Source of the DNA: Sympetrum striolatum
Taxonomy: Eukaryota > Arthropoda > Insecta > Odonata > Libellulidae
Length of the DNA: 64,000 nt
Reading direction: 5' to 3'
Assembly (NCBI GenBank): GCA_947579665.1
Contig: OX388347.1
Span: 23,676,562-23,740,561, forward strand
The translations under genes were made by a program, and so were the position numbers. This document shows positions 50,501 through 63,525 of this stretch, one piece after another; the first letter of the stretch is position 1, and the number at the start of each line of letters is the position of its first letter. The notes under the pieces are model-generated. The model did no database searches. It saw nothing but the letters and a program-made list of their open reading frames with translations, and was not told where the DNA came from.

Positions 50501-51685
50501 AAACTCCCAATAAATTAGAGAGTGGCAGCCAATCATTTATCTCGCATGAGCTTAATATATACCCGATAGCTATTAATAATCCGATGAGACGTGTGAGAAA
50601 GCATCTGAACCTTATAGAAGAGACCTTCGATTCTGAATAATGGGATGAATCACGAAAAGGAATTTTTATCTCGCGTTATTTACAGATCCTAAACTATGCA
50701 GGTGGAAGAATCTGGAGAATGGAATGATATAATCAATAATGATACATTAAGAAAGGAATCTAAAGGTTATAAATTTTTATTCTGGGAGTGGAGCAAGTTT
50801 CATTGACTCAAAGATGGGCTTCCTAATATCTATTTTTAATTACAGGCCGAATTTATCCTTCCGTCACTCAAAGAAGAACAATGATGAAAATTCCTAATCA
50901 CGTACTACAACGAAAATTATTTTATAAGAAAACCTTGAGAATGACATTTTCCTCGTCCAATAATTAATCAAAGGAAATATTTAGAATATTAAAATTTTTA
51001 GCCATGAACTTAGAAATGCCAGAAATGTTTCGCAGCTAACAGCTAACTAACAGGGCGAATACGAACACAACACATCGATAAATAAAAACGCATAAATTAT
51101 TACCTCAAATAATTTGAACTCAAATTTAAAATTATAAAACCAAAGGTATACTTTTTGAATTAAAGTAAAATACATTCAATCGCATATAAAAATATCTAAT
51201 AAACACCAACATTGTTCCCTGCATTTAAGTCGTCCGATAAAAACAGTGGCAAAGAACACTGGAAATTATTCGATCAGGTATAAACTTTAACTGATTGTGG
51301 AACAATAATAATACATTAAATTGAGTTATCGCAGATCTGACTAAAATTTGTGCACCCATTTCGCTTAACTAGATTAAATTTTGGAAGGAGAAGAAATTAG
51401 ATTAAATATTATTGTAATAAAAAACTATGAAAATTGATACATTTGCAGCTAAAATAAAGATCAAACAATAACTTCCCATCTCTTGCGGAATGTATTACCC
51501 CAGCTTCTTAATTTATAATTATACATTCAGAATCGTCGCTTAGTCTTAAATAAAAAAATAAGCTTAATTGCTCAGGGATTTCGAAAACAGAAGGGAAAAA
51601 TCTAAATAATTCCCAAAATTCGATCGTTACCTCAAGAGTGTCTTTACTGAGGAGACAATTTAACTATCCTTAATTCAAACTATTT
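50501..51685. other. AT-rich stretch, no gene seen
   Basis: No open frame of 60 codons or more and no recognisable repeat. Confidence 0.5.
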
Positions 51686-52135
51686 CCGAGCCGTTCCCCT
51701 GGAGAGAAAGAGTACGGAAAGGCCCTTTTCCAATCTTATTCTTGATCGCCCCTCCACGGGACCCGCCTGGGGGGAAGGAGCTAACCCTCTCCCTTCTTTT
51801 TAAGTCCTCCTCCTCACCCGATCCACCTTAATGATTTGGAACGCATTCAAAACTGATTTGCAATTCTAACTGGCTCCCTGAGTCGTACGCCCACGGATTA
51901 GGGTCCGAGGGAGATTGGGGGCGGCCAAGGAAGAGGACGGTGGAAAGATGCTGAGGGTGGAGATAAGAGAAGCACGGCTGGAGATGAGAGGGGATATAAA
52001 GGGGTGTCGGAGGGGCGGGGGAATGAGTAAGAGAGATCGGGGTAAGAGTGAAGATAGGGGATTAGATGCAATTAGAGAGGAAGAGGACGGGGAGTTATGT
52101 AGCGCTTTTGTCGAGTAATCGATTCCATAGATCGC
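51686..52135. other. GC-rich patch, pyrimidine-rich then purine-rich
   Basis: Between 51730 and 51830 the plus strand is C/T-rich; from 51900 to 52100 it is G/A-rich (GAGATGAGAGGGG). The 67-codon plus frame (51915-52118) is Glu/Arg/Gly-rich low-complexity protein. Read as non-coding. Confidence 0.4.
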
Positions 52136-52510
52136 GTAGGATTACTACACGACGAAATATTGGAGTGATAATTAACGAGTAAGATATCCCCACTAAAGCA
52201 ATAGAGGCGCAGAGTAAAAACGCACGATATTCAAGATATTAAAATCTTGAAAAATAAAAAGCCTTTCAAAAGTTTTAACTAAAGAGGGTTGCCCGAAAAA
52301 TTACTGCCGACCCATCAATAGTCGCCGATTAAAAATAATTAACCGAGACTTAGAATGAAACAAGATAAAAAATTCAAATTCAGAAAAAAACTACTCTAAT
52401 TTTAATTAATAATAATATTATTCCAACAAAGATGCAAATTGAATGTTACTTAGTAGGATAAATCGAGCCCTTTAAGACCAATGTTAATCAAGAAGTGTAA
52501 AATGGAGTTA
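52136..52510. other. AT-rich stretch, no gene seen
   Basis: No frame, repeat or RNA gene recognised. Confidence 0.5.
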
Positions 52511-52582
52511 TGCCTGTGACTCAAACCCAGGACTCCCAATTTCCGGGGAGGTATTCTAAACCAACTAAACTACCATGCCGAA
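52511..52582 (-). repeat. tRNA-derived SINE head remnant
   Basis: The minus strand has an A-box-like TAGTTTAGTTGG (52561-52572) and, 33 bases on, a B box GGTTTGAGTC (52518-52527). Between them CTCCC (plus, 52533-52537) pairs with GGGAG (52546-52550) as an anticodon-type stem. A CCTG/CAGG stem (52513-52516 with 52528-52531) encloses the B-box loop, and GTA/TAC (52551-52553 with 52571-52573) could form a short D stem. The anticodon-type loop has eight bases and no acceptor stem forms, so this is a tRNA-like SINE head rather than a working tRNA gene. Confidence 0.5.
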
Positions 52583-53215
52583 TCATTCCCACTTCCATTA
52601 AACGAGTGTTTTATGCGCATCGTTAAGGCGTTAGCAATAAAAGCGATACAGTTATACGTAGATAATTTGAGTTGTACAATTGTATTGTAGTTGTTGTGTA
52701 TTAAAATGAAAGAGGATTTACAGGGAGATAATATGCTCTAGCTACTTTCACTCCATAGTTTTTTTCCCGTAATTTTAACGCAACACATAAAGTAGAAATA
52801 GAGATTTTTACGATACAGAATGGCTGTGAATAAAATCTGATTTCTATAAAGAAAGAAGTATACGTTATAATATAATGAAAAAGTCACATCTGATGTTTGT
52901 CCTCTGCCATGAGATCAGAGAGGTTGCCAATATTGGAAGCCATAGTAAAATGAGAAATCCAAAAGAAGACTCTACACCTCAATATTTTACTGGTAAATAA
53001 CAGCGATTAAAAAATCATCACCATCGATTTGAACTCTGGAGAGATCATCTGATCTCACTAGAATGAATTGAAATTCAAAAACAAAATAGATCCAGGCAAT
53101 ATAGGTTGTTAAATAAAATAATAGCGGAAAATGTAGAGAAATATTAAACAATTTAATTATTCGAAATTTTAGCCTCAAAGGACTGTTCAGAACCGATAAG
53201 TAAAAACTGATTTAC
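52583..53215. other. AT-rich stretch, no gene seen
   Basis: A 63-codon minus frame at 52987-53178 is hydrophobic and unrecognised. Confidence 0.45.
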
Positions 53216-54075
53216 CATGAACTTCGGAAAGAGCCGGAAAATAAACGAAATTGAAAAGCTCCGGCGTCCATTCAAGGAAAGTTGAGCGCTATGGCATTCT
53301 ATATTTGCACCAAACTTTCCCAAACACGAAATTTTCTCGCATCGAACCACTGAATTGCATACGGATGATCCAGAAGGTACCAGGTTTCGAGAATTTTCAT
53401 CGAAACTTTCCTCTCGAAAAATTCGCAATACTTCCCGGCGGGGAAACTCGTTTTCGAAAGAGTTTTTCCACCGGCAAGAGGGAGAAAGGGAAAAAGAAAG
53501 AGGTAAGAAGAGGTCAACCGCGGGCGACGGAGGCTGCAAGAGGGCAGGTGGGATAGAGAAAGGGGTAGAGGGCGAGAAATGGAGTTGGTGGGGGAGGAAG
53601 AAAAGATAAGGGAGTGTCGGCTGGATTAATGGGGGTAAGGAGGTTAACAGGAGAGAGGATTCGGCGGTCGCAAAGGAGAGACTTGGGCGTCGAAGGAGGG
53701 GAGGTCCAGCAGAGGAGGATCTAGCGATTTGACAAATCTCCCTTATCGGATCGAGGTACCGTGGCTTTCGGAGAGGTGTTTCGGTAGGAATTTATCTGGG
53801 GGCGAAGGGGCGGACGGTAGATAAGTTCGTCCTTGTAAGAAGGGAGGGGATTGATAGCGGAGAGGGGTAGGTGTTGCGGGGGTGTTATTAGCCGGTCCGG
53901 GGCAGGTGGGCGTAAAAAGAGGCATTGGGATGGGTCAGCGTGGGAAGAAGATAAGGTGAGAGCGGTAGCTGCAAGAGATATGAGAAGGGCGGAGTAATGC
54001 TGGATTAGCAGAAGCGTAATATTTTATCTAGGCCTTCTGAGATCGAGCGAAGGCTTTTGATTTCCCCGAATCTGG
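53216..54075. other. GC-rich, purine-skewed patch
   Basis: Long G/A-rich runs on the plus strand from 53460 to 53960 (GGAGAAAGGGAAAAAGAAAG). Five overlapping frames of 60-128 codons on both strands share the span 53153-53609, a sign that open frames here reflect composition. None is recognised. Confidence 0.4.
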
Positions 54076-54785
54076 ATTTGGAGGCTCTTTCTAAAATAAA
54101 ATCACTTTAAAAAACAATATCTGCCTGCAGTGTGCATAACCGATAAGACTTAGGAATGAGAATAATATTCATATATGGAAACATAATCATCACATTAATA
54201 TATATTTTCCCTAGCAAAGCGGCAGTATGCAATGAAAAAATTAATGAAATGATATTTTCAATTCGAATGGTTCATAGTTTGATTCTCCAATCGAAGGCAT
54301 TTCAAACGTAATTATTAGTCGAGAAAATGCAAATTGAATGCTGTTTTAAATCAATGAACCAAGCCTAGTAAATTTTTAGAAGCCTTCTATTTTTGACTCA
54401 CAAGTCACCAAATATTACTAAGGGCATAAAATAAAACGTTCCTTTCAAGATCCTCCGGCCACTACAAGATTTTCACTACATTTTCATGGAGAATTCTATG
54501 CCAGGTACCAAACAATATTTGACGGGATGTGTTAGATAGAGCTACAAAGTATGAACTACCAACAAATTAATACAGGAGATCCACTGTCTTTTATATCGTT
54601 TCTAAAGAGGATGCATACTTAAATGAGATTATCAACACTGTCATTTTGATGTAAAGACAAAACTGACATAAGATTCGATTATGTATACCTACATAGAGCG
54701 TTCATACTTGAAAGTTGTATTTCATCAAGGAAGATTTGGTTGGGAGGAGCAATGTAACAACGGAAAAATAAGACAAAAATAACTC
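54076..54785. other. AT-rich stretch, no gene seen
   Basis: No recognised feature. Confidence 0.5.
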
Positions 54786-55565
54786 TTAATACAGGAAGGC
54801 CTCCCATGGATGTTCTCCGTAACTTCCTCCTTAATCTTAAGGACGAAGAATACACTGGAGGCTGAGGAGGTAGCCTTTCGGAAAGTGGCTTCCTGCGAGG
54901 GAGGAGGTAAGAACTGCGTGGGAGTGAAGCTTTTCATATCAGATCGCAGTCGGTTAGCCTGCTCGCGTATGTGCGTAGAAGGGAGGGAGGTGGGCAGTCC
55001 AGAGAAGGGATGGGTGAAACAAAGAAGGTAAATGCGTTCTGGAAAGGGTCTTCGGTAAAATGGGGAGGGCGTCTTGTTAGCGGGACCTATCATTATACAA
55101 ACAGCAGATATCTCTCGCCTTCTCTTTCTCGCCCCTCTCTTGCGACCAATTTTTTCACCGAACCATCTCTCCTTCCTCTAATTTTTTACGTTTTTTTTAT
55201 CCCTCGCCCCGTATCCAAACAGCTTCCTAAAGTTCTACGTTTTGTTTTGCTTAGTAGCGTATGCCCTGCTAAGCGAAGCGCGATGAAAATTGTTGGTGAG
55301 GGATTGAGAGAGGTGAGAGGAAGGAGTGGGAGAAGGGCTTTGAAAGGAGGGAAAAAGAAATAGCGAAATGGAAAGAGGAAGACGGAGACAAAACGAAACG
55401 CCTCCGCATGGCTTAACTGCTATGGAAGAGAAAGAAAAAGGAGGAAAAGAAAAAGCGATAGAGAAAGAAGCAGAACCAAATGAAGATAGAGGCGCGTGAG
55501 TGCCTTCATCCATGAACGCAGGAAGTGGGGATTTTAGATTGACGAATGGGATCCAGAACGTGGGG
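54786..55565. other. GC-rich patch with alternating purine and pyrimidine skew
   Basis: The plus strand is purine-rich at 54850-55060, pyrimidine-rich at 55100-55190, and purine-rich again at 55290-55500. Frames of 73-148 codons occur on both strands and are low in complexity (Ser/Phe/Pro-rich on the minus strand). No gene is supported. Confidence 0.4.
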
Positions 55566-57140
55566 CAGGGAAAACAAAAAGGGTATCCTATTTCATGAAC
55601 CGTAATATTTATTTTTAAAATGAATTCTAAGAAGGCTGAAATAAAGAACGTCCCGAATAAATTAGAGAAGAACATAAGCAAATACGGAAACCATGAAAAT
55701 AATTACAAGTTATAAGTCAAAAGACTCGTGTAACGATGAAAATTAGTTAACAATAATACTCTCCATTGCAATTTCAAATTCTTGATGGATGAGATATTTC
55801 AAGTGAGAGAGATATTACATACAAGAGTTACCGGAATAGAACTACTTTTGGTTATTATTAAGTATAAGCCGGAATTAGCTGCTACATCAATCTAATTCAT
55901 GGAAATTAATTGTGCAATACATTAATTTGGTTAAAACGAAGAAAAATTATTTGCATCATTCATGCACTTCTCTGTAACGAAATGCAACATGTTATTCTGA
56001 AAATCAAGGCTGCGCGCTAGTTCAGTCCTAATAATGAACATGTTGCTCGAAACTAGTAGCCAAATCAAAATGATTTTGTTAATGTAGAAATTGGAAAATT
56101 TTGGAAATCGAAATTTGAAATCAAAGGAAAAGGCTTCAGGAATGAACGAACCTTTAATAGACACAATTGATAGACGAATAATACGAGAATAAAAGTTACA
56201 AATTCACTCACTATCTCCCGAGATGATAAAAACAGCAAAATAGCTCTAAAGAATGAGGCTTTTGGACAAAAAAATGATTAGAGAAACATTGAGAATTAAC
56301 TACTTTCAAAATATATTCGCGTATGCTGTAAAATCACTAAAGGTTATGCCCAAGACCAATAAATGGACAAGAAAAGAAGTTGTGTGTAAACAAAACAACC
56401 AGTTACAGAAAATACTCCAATTAGAAGAAGAAAAACAAAAAAATATCTTGAATATAATTCACGGAGTGAATTGGCACTTCTTGACTAAGAGGAAGCTCAC
56501 GAATTAAGCAATAAAACCCACGCAATTTTCGCGAAGCTTTGCATTTTTTCTTCCGTAAAGGTTTCCGATTTTAAATGGGTTTCATTCTCATCACGGATGA
56601 CTCGGACCGATCGGTCCGGCACTGACCATTAAAGCGAAACCAAATCGTTACAAAAGTGGAAAAAGAGATGCATCGAAAAAAAATGGTATCTCTAAATTTT
56701 TATTTCGCAGTTCTGGAACGAAACGAGACATTCATTGCATCCGAAAGAAGAAAATGAAATTGAACTTATAATCATTCGACGAACAAACGAAGCAAAAAGA
56801 GATGGTTAATTGAAAATTGCTAACATAGAAAATAATTACGATGAATCATAAAATGAACAATACATTTTTATGGCACAGAAATCATTTATTTACTTAAAGA
56901 AAATCCATAAAAATCGCATTTCCTGTAATTGAAGAGCCGATTGAGTTCCCTAAGAGTAAAACAGTTAGAGAAAGGATATCGAAGACCATATCCTATATAT
57001 ATATATAATCTAATGCATATTCATATGATTTGAAAGGGACATACTCGTACTCGTTTTTTCTAACAACAACTAAATTGACAAAGGTTCGAGCTAATGTTTA
57101 TTCTGAAGAAATGGCACTGGTGTTGAATTCGTATGCAAAG
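55566..57140. other. AT-rich stretch; one Lys/Asn-rich plus frame
   Basis: A plus frame from an ATG (56253-56507, 84 codons) is basic and helix-like (QLEEEKQKNILNIIH-type end) but typical of AT-rich DNA, and unrecognised. A TA microsatellite lies near 56993-57007. Confidence 0.4.
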
Positions 57141-57765
57141 CTGTATTAACACCGAATCATGCAAAATCTAACCGAAACCTGCAACGTTTGTGGCCAACTA
57201 TAATAGAGCTGGTATTTTACGAATTTTTTTGAGATCCTACAAGACAGGGTAAGAACATATTGTACCTGAGGCAAATAGAGGAAGAGTAGACGATGCACGA
57301 TAAGCACCACGGGAAGACTATGGGAGATGAGGAGGGATTCGAGTAAGTTGACTGTCGAGGCGAAGGGAGAAGAGTGAGGAATGAATGGAGCTGATTCAAG
57401 GGCTTCCGGTATCCGCCCCTTCCATCCGGATCGGGAGGGGAGCGGATGATGGATACAGAAAAGGAATCGAGTGTGATCATAATGGAAGGATGAAATGTAC
57501 CGAACGCTCCATCGTGAACCTCGCGACCACCTGAAATTCCTCCAGGAGAAAATCACTGAACATTCCGCACGTTATGAATGATGGGGGCGCTTTGTTAGAT
57601 TTCAAAGGATCGGGCCGCAATTGCATTATGTATTGAGCCCTGTTGGGAGCTATAAAGGAATAAGTGGACGTCAATTTGTTCCTGTTGAAAGGCGTCGAGT
57701 GGCGGTAAGACCAAGGATCGACATGATTCAAAACGTGTAACACGAGGAAGAATAGAGCCAATTCT
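57141..57765. other. GC-richer, purine-skewed patch
   Basis: Minus frames of 136 (57146-57556), 87 and 94 codons (57477-57761) overlap partly. The last starts at a TTG and is less skew-driven (for example IAPNRAQYIMQLRPDPLK) but unrecognised. Confidence 0.35.
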
Positions 57766-58525
57766 AAGATTTACACGAGTTAAAAATTAAACTGAGACAT
57801 ATGGCACATGTTTCACGAAAAAATATACCGGTTCCAGGTAAATGTATACTCTAAACATTTCAATAAAGGAACTACCATGCAATTACAGGATCTACAGCAA
57901 AAGGAGAGTAAAGGGATTGAAGATGAATTTTCAAGACGTTTCTAGGTGAGTTACAATTATGCCAAATAAATGTTAATTTATGTATTTCTGCTCCTTTAAA
58001 GGAAGTATGGCCAAGCTAAAATAGTTTTTAAAAACTCAAATAGCACCTTAACAAATATAGCGTTAAGTTCATATTTCATCAGATGAAACATTTTTAACAT
58101 TCCCAAAATAACAAGAATGCTTATTATTGAGACGATTAAATTTAAAACTGGATATATATTTATAATAAAAGAAGTTTTCTTCCCGATATGTTGCAAGGTT
58201 GCATATATGTAATGCATTCCAAAAAGTTCCAAGTTCAAAAGCCGTATTCTACAACAGCGATAGATACCCCAAAAAGTGTTAAAATAGCTATAAAGAAAGG
58301 TTAAATGATAGCAATGAAATCTATTAATTCATTTGAAACCTATCATTAAAGATTTAAATTTAGAGCAAATGTATGTCAAATGAACACAGGAAGACAAACT
58401 TCAATGAAAAACAATAGATAAATAAACAATAAAAAACATAACCTTCCGTGGAAACAAATCCGAAAAATATTGAAATTCGGCGATAATTACGTTTTAAACC
58501 CTAATCTACTGCACGAATTACAAAA
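57766..58525. other. AT-rich stretch, no gene seen
   Basis: An 80-codon minus frame at 57996-58238 is hydrophobic and unrecognised. Confidence 0.45.
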
Positions 58526-58990
58526 TCAGATGGAAAGCAGAGAGGGCGCGCAGATTATGCTGTCATTTACGCTCTCTGAGGCCAAACCTAGGCGAACCTG
58601 GTTCGTTCTTCGCAGAGAAAACTTATAGTAAAGCCGATGCATAAATATCAACCACACCGTGGACGTGTCCGCTTCCCGTGATAGTAGGAGCACGATAAGG
58701 AATCCGTGTGTTCGTAAATTATACGTCGCATCCCAGAGACTTCGATGAACGAGGATTTTATCAAAATCATTCATCTTACTCTTCGGCGCAGGTGGTTGGA
58801 AGGTCACCTCGGCTACCCGACTCGGAGCAGCATACTAATGGCCATCGTGTATTCATAATAAATATTTCCGAATATCAAGGACAATTATGCTTTTCTTCGT
58901 TATTAATTGGATGCTCTAGGCAACACAAGCTCGATGATGCATATCCTATCCATATAGCGGGCGATATGAAGAATTCCATAACTTTCTAAG
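58526..58990. other. GC-richer spot with open frames on both strands
   Basis: Both strands are open for 93 codons. On the plus strand a segment bounded by CATCCCAG and CAG|GTGG (58740-58794) would be a 55-nt exon encoding DFDERGFYQNHSSYSS, but equal openness of the opposite strand makes this weak. Not called as a gene. Confidence 0.25.
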
Positions 58991-59515
58991 ACCCTTAAGA
59001 TAAGCCCCTTGATTAAAAGGCGCTTATTAGAGTTGTATGTCCATCCCATTACGAAAACGCGCTTGTGTATACGTACACTAACTTATGCACTAGATTAATA
59101 ATTAAATAACCAATAGAGCAATTATTAAATAACACTAATAAGGTAATTTTTTATTCGTTGAGAAAAAATTAACTGAAGCCATTAAAGCGCATCTATTCAA
59201 AAATATAAGTTCCAATTTATTAATTCCCAATGTTTTCATAAAGATAGGAAATAGAATCTTTCGAAAAAAGGATATTATCTCGGAGGTAACTAACAAGTAT
59301 ATCTGCCTCAAAACAAGCAAAATAAGTAGTTAAACAGGAGTTCATGTTTGCTTTCCTAGAAAAAATCGACGAAATCCCATGAAAAAACCCATTAAGTCAA
59401 TGGCTCTATCATAAGTTGGTCTACTGATAGGACCCCCGAGATAAATCTTAGAAAGAATATGTAAATTTTGTGGAATTATAGAAAACCTACAATCACTCCC
59501 ACTCCTTTACAAAGA
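58991..59515. other. AT-rich stretch, no gene seen
   Basis: A 61-codon minus frame at 59135-59320, unrecognised. Confidence 0.45.
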
Positions 59516-59965
59516 TTTCGAAATAACCTACGCCTAACATTTCTCGGATGATCATTCACCCCTGAGGCCAATTCCTCCGAAAAGCCCGAAACAAGGTATT
59601 CATGGGCACTATGGGATCGAGATGGGATACGAGTCCATAGCCGATAACGCCGCTAAATGATCTGGAATCGAATGGAAGACTCTCGGGTCGAAGGGTCGGC
59701 TAAACAAGTTACGAAATCGTCGAAAAGGGGAAAATTGAAGCGGCAGAAAGACGGAAGGGGAGAGGCAATGAAAAATCGGGGTCATTTGTAGTCGAGGGTT
59801 CGCTACAAAAGGAGGTCTTTCTCCCAGACGGAGGATTGGATTCGGAGGGGTGCGGTATTTCTGCGACTGCCACCCGCCCTAATCCCCTTTGGGAGCGAGT
59901 GGCGCAATCTCGTTGGAAGACCAATCACTCAATCTTATTCATTCCGCTCATTAGTCTCCTTCTAT
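59516..59965. other. GC-rich patch
   Basis: CpG-containing, purine-skewed at 59700-59830. One 71-codon minus frame (59709-59924), unrecognised. Confidence 0.4.
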
Positions 59966-60840
59966 CTCTTCTTTCATCGGATAAGACCCGTTTCCCTCGT
60001 CTGTGAATTTCCAAAAGTACCTAAATTACTATTCTTAGCTACACCACAAAGGGAAATCCGAGTTAGACAACTTCTAAAAAACAGGAAGTTAAAGCATCTG
60101 CTACGATAGCATACAAGATTCTTAAAAACTAGATTGAGAAAACTAATGATATCGAGTATTAAATACATTCAATAGAATATCATAACATTAATTATCAACT
60201 GCTCGCAAAACTAACTTCAGAAGAAACATACATTTTACGATCTTTAAGAGCCTATGAAATAACTAAGTATAAAAACAATTCTATACTAAAATTTAGATGT
60301 AGCTATTCAAATTTAAATTACAAAAATAAAAAACTCTTAATCCAATTGAGTTGACTTAGAAATTGGCCAAACAATGAGATCGATTAGATGAGCGACTCTT
60401 ATATTTCTTAGAAAATATCTAATCTAAGAAATAATTTTTATCTTCTCCGACTTGCTTAACAGCTCAGCAGCAAAATTCACATTCACAACAGCAAACCCGC
60501 AGAAATTGAATTAATTATTCAGTTTTCGAGAGATATTCTTACAAAATGAATCTAACCAAATTTTTATACACCGATGTGAAAATTCTAACTTTCGTAACGT
60601 AGGCGCACCTAATCTCCAAGGAATATCTCTTATGACTGAATTCTTAAATAGCAAAGAGCCAACTTCGTTTATTCCTGGTTATCAGTCTAGAAATATCTGT
60701 TAAACCCCTGACTACGTAAAAGCCTAGGGCAAATTCGATCATTTCCTCCTCGAGTCAATATCTCAATATGATGAGAAAATTGCGGCATATATATAGGATC
60801 AGATTAAACTTAGAAATCGATACAATAAGGAAATTGCGGA
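59966..60840. other. AT-rich stretch, no gene seen
   Basis: No recognised feature; a 64-codon minus frame at 59974-60168 has no motif. Confidence 0.45.
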
Positions 60841-60915
60841 TAGGGAGTCGAACAAGCCACTTCCGGCGATAACTTATGCTTCACCGAAGGATTTTTTTCT
60901 AACCGGCATCTAAGA
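60841..60915 (-). repeat. Possible tRNA-like SINE remnant
   Basis: The minus strand has TGTTCGACTCC (60844-60854), fitting the B box at all but its first position, preceded by CTTCGGTGAAG (60880-60890), a string also present in the SINE head at 4776-4850. The A box is not convincing. Confidence 0.28.
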
Positions 60916-61393
60916 TCAAAAACCTTTTATCTTCCACCGATGGAGAACGAGAGGTAGAAATTATTCACGCGAAAAATAAATATTCACGAGCAAGTAGAGT
61001 GTGAGCGCAGGAAGAGCCTCATAACGAAATCAATAGGCGAAACGACCTGCTGAAAAAGGCATAAAATGAGTCGGACAAACAACCTGATTTGTGAGCGGGC
61101 TGATAGGTGAATAAACGCCGTATGTGACGGCTGATTTAAAATGTAAATCAAGGAGATTGAAAAGGTCTTTATTAGGAAATTTGAAAATGGATAACATAGT
61201 GAACAGCACGGCTTCACCGGAGGCATTAGATGTCAACGATAGAGGTAGATCTCACCCTCTTGGGGTCTTAATAGACGAAGGATCGGGCAGGAAAGTGTGA
61301 CGTATTTGAGATGGATGTGAAGGAGGAGGTAAGGGGACTAGGTTATGCGGAATTGCTGGCAATTACTTGCTGACAGATGCCATTTCAGTAAAC
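60916..61393. other. Mixed stretch, no gene seen
   Basis: Minus frames of 68 and 80 codons (60984-61236) overlap in different phases and are unrecognised. Confidence 0.4.
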
Positions 61394-61530
61394 ATGGAAA
61401 CGTGGACAATTGAACTTAGTGTCTTTGCTTTTGAGACCTTTATTCGATAAACACGGGTAGTTTGGCGGCGCTTTTGCAACGCAGACTTTGTACACATTTC
61501 GATATTGCTCGACGTGTTGCCATTTCATTT
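61394..61530 (+). pseudogene. Possible decayed transposase N-terminus (helix-turn-helix / DUF4817-like)
   Basis: From the ATG at 61394 one frame reads METWTIELSVFAFETFIR and then hits a TAA (61448). The next frame continues with SLAALLQRRLCTHFDIARR (from about 61459). Joined by eye, this follows the order of the N-terminal helix-turn-helix region (DUF4817 type) found in insect Tc1/mariner-related and similar transposases: a start ending in FAVEtFI, a short spacer, then a TQRaFRtHF-like helix. No further match follows, and terminal repeats and a DDE domain were not seen. The match is from memory of the family pattern and could be spurious. Confidence 0.3.
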
Positions 61531-63525
61531 CAAGAGTTTTCTGATATCCATCACACCAACCTACCGGACGCAATAATATTGAAGTTACATTACGTATCAA
61601 ATTTTCACACGTTTCAACTGAATTTTCTCATATCACGCTCCAAGGACTAAGGTAGAAAATCCTTCGATACATTGGTCATAAAGTAATATATAGATTTTAA
61701 CGCGAAATAGTTATGTAACATCATACTTCACTACTTACAAACTGAAATTCATCGAGAACTATTGTCAGCAACTAAATATCACAATATTATACATGAAATT
61801 TAAATCTATTATAAGTGGATGAATATTATATTTCATTAATTAATCAGAAGAATAAATTTTTCAAAATAATCTAAGATCTTAACAAATTTTACGATAGAAA
61901 TGAAATATATGGAACGCCGTAAGCCAAGCATCTACGGAAATTGAAAAGACTTGGATTATCATCCATGGATTTAACCACCATAATGAATGCTCTTGCCTAC
62001 TTAACACCTGTTTGTGCATCCTCCCACTATATCCCCCTATTTTTTCTCCATTAATATCAAATTCTTATGGAAAGAGAGCCTCCCCCTAAAACAAGTCACG
62101 ATGAATACACATCTGTCGGTATCACCTGTTCCTTCTGAAAATTGTTTCTAATTAATTACCTAAACCGACAGTCTTCCTGCTAACATCGGCGTAGAGGAGC
62201 AACTGTGGCTAATAGAAGAGATAAAAACACTACACCATCAAAACTAATAATACTTTCCTAAGGTTCGCAATTAATTATAAAGATAACCTAAACATAACAC
62301 TCAGAATAGAAACTTCAAATCAAGAATGATACAAATATAATTTATCATTTTGCATACCAGAAACGAAGATAATTCGTATCAACTATTCATCAAATCTTTA
62401 AAAACCAGCCATTATTATAAGTCAAACCGGAACTTAGTCACAGTTTCTCATGTTATTGCAAAAATTATAACGACTTTTTAATGAAAATTGGGGAATTTAT
62501 ATTCAATTCCATTCCACGGATGGCATACAAAAGAAAATTGAGAACTATAATTTCAAAGGCTAATCAGAAAGTGCTAATCTAGCAAATGCGATACCATAGG
62601 ATCAATTAAGTTAATGAGAACATCTTGGCTGCTCCATTAAATTAAGTTAATTCCACATCGCCCTCCGCTTTTCCCAAACGAAAGAATTTCCAAACGTCTC
62701 ATCAAGAAACTCGGAGGTCGTTACAAAATAGTTGCCAAGGCATTATGCATAAAAGCGGAGAGTCATTGGAGGAGAATCACAGTTTTGATAGCAGTTATTT
62801 CTTCAGAATGAACATGAAAAGGCTCAGTCTATAACCGCTTATTAAATTTATATAGATTTAGATTTAAATAATAAAATGCCTTGAGTAATTGATTTACAAT
62901 AGTTAAGAGACAGAATTGATCCGAGGAGCATCTTATAGTATACTTGAGAAAGGGTTATTAAGCATTAGATGGCTCACGGAAAATACATTTGGAAAAAGGT
63001 ATCCACATAATTGGATAGAATTACTAGTCACTATGCTTATATATTTACTGCATATTTATATATAGTAAATATATATTTCTATACCCGATGATTAATTACT
63101 TCAATTAAAATATTAATTGCAGGATACGTTATAAATACATCATAAGATTCCGATAAAACAACAATAATTATACGTTTTTCGCAAAGCACATCACGAAATT
63201 TATCTTTAAAATTTGTCAAGTACAATCATTGGGTTTCCAAATTACAACTTCAACTCATTACCAAAGGATAACACCAGAATTCACTAATATTTAAAATGGC
63301 GTAATATTTAATACGGCGTAATCTACGATATTTTTTTAGAATACGAGAATTATAATGTAATTCTTTCACAATTAATGATTGCTCATAAACTACCAGTAAA
63401 ATTCTGTGGAAACGACCTTTAAAAAACATAAATTTCCACATGCAAGGATCCTTAAGAAATACTCCAAATATACGAAGTAATACCTCAAGCTTCAGAATCG
63501 ACTTGCTACACTTCGGAACTTTTAA
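61531..63525. other. AT-rich stretch; one 12-bp-arm palindrome
   Basis: TATATATTTACT (63038-63049) and its exact complement (63064-63075) flank a 14-nt spacer; AT-rich, so easily chance. No gene, RNA gene or other repeat recognised. A 63-codon minus frame at 63250-63441 has no motif. Confidence 0.45.

Noticed and set aside
52511..52582. True tRNA gene
   Set aside because: Anticodon-type and T-type stems are present, but the anticodon loop has eight bases and no acceptor stem forms.
57082..57092. B-box-like GGTTCGAGCT
   Set aside because: No A box or stem in the expected position.
58740..58794. 55-nt microexon on the plus strand
   Set aside because: AG/GT boundaries and an open frame exist, but the opposite strand is equally open and nothing links it to other exons.
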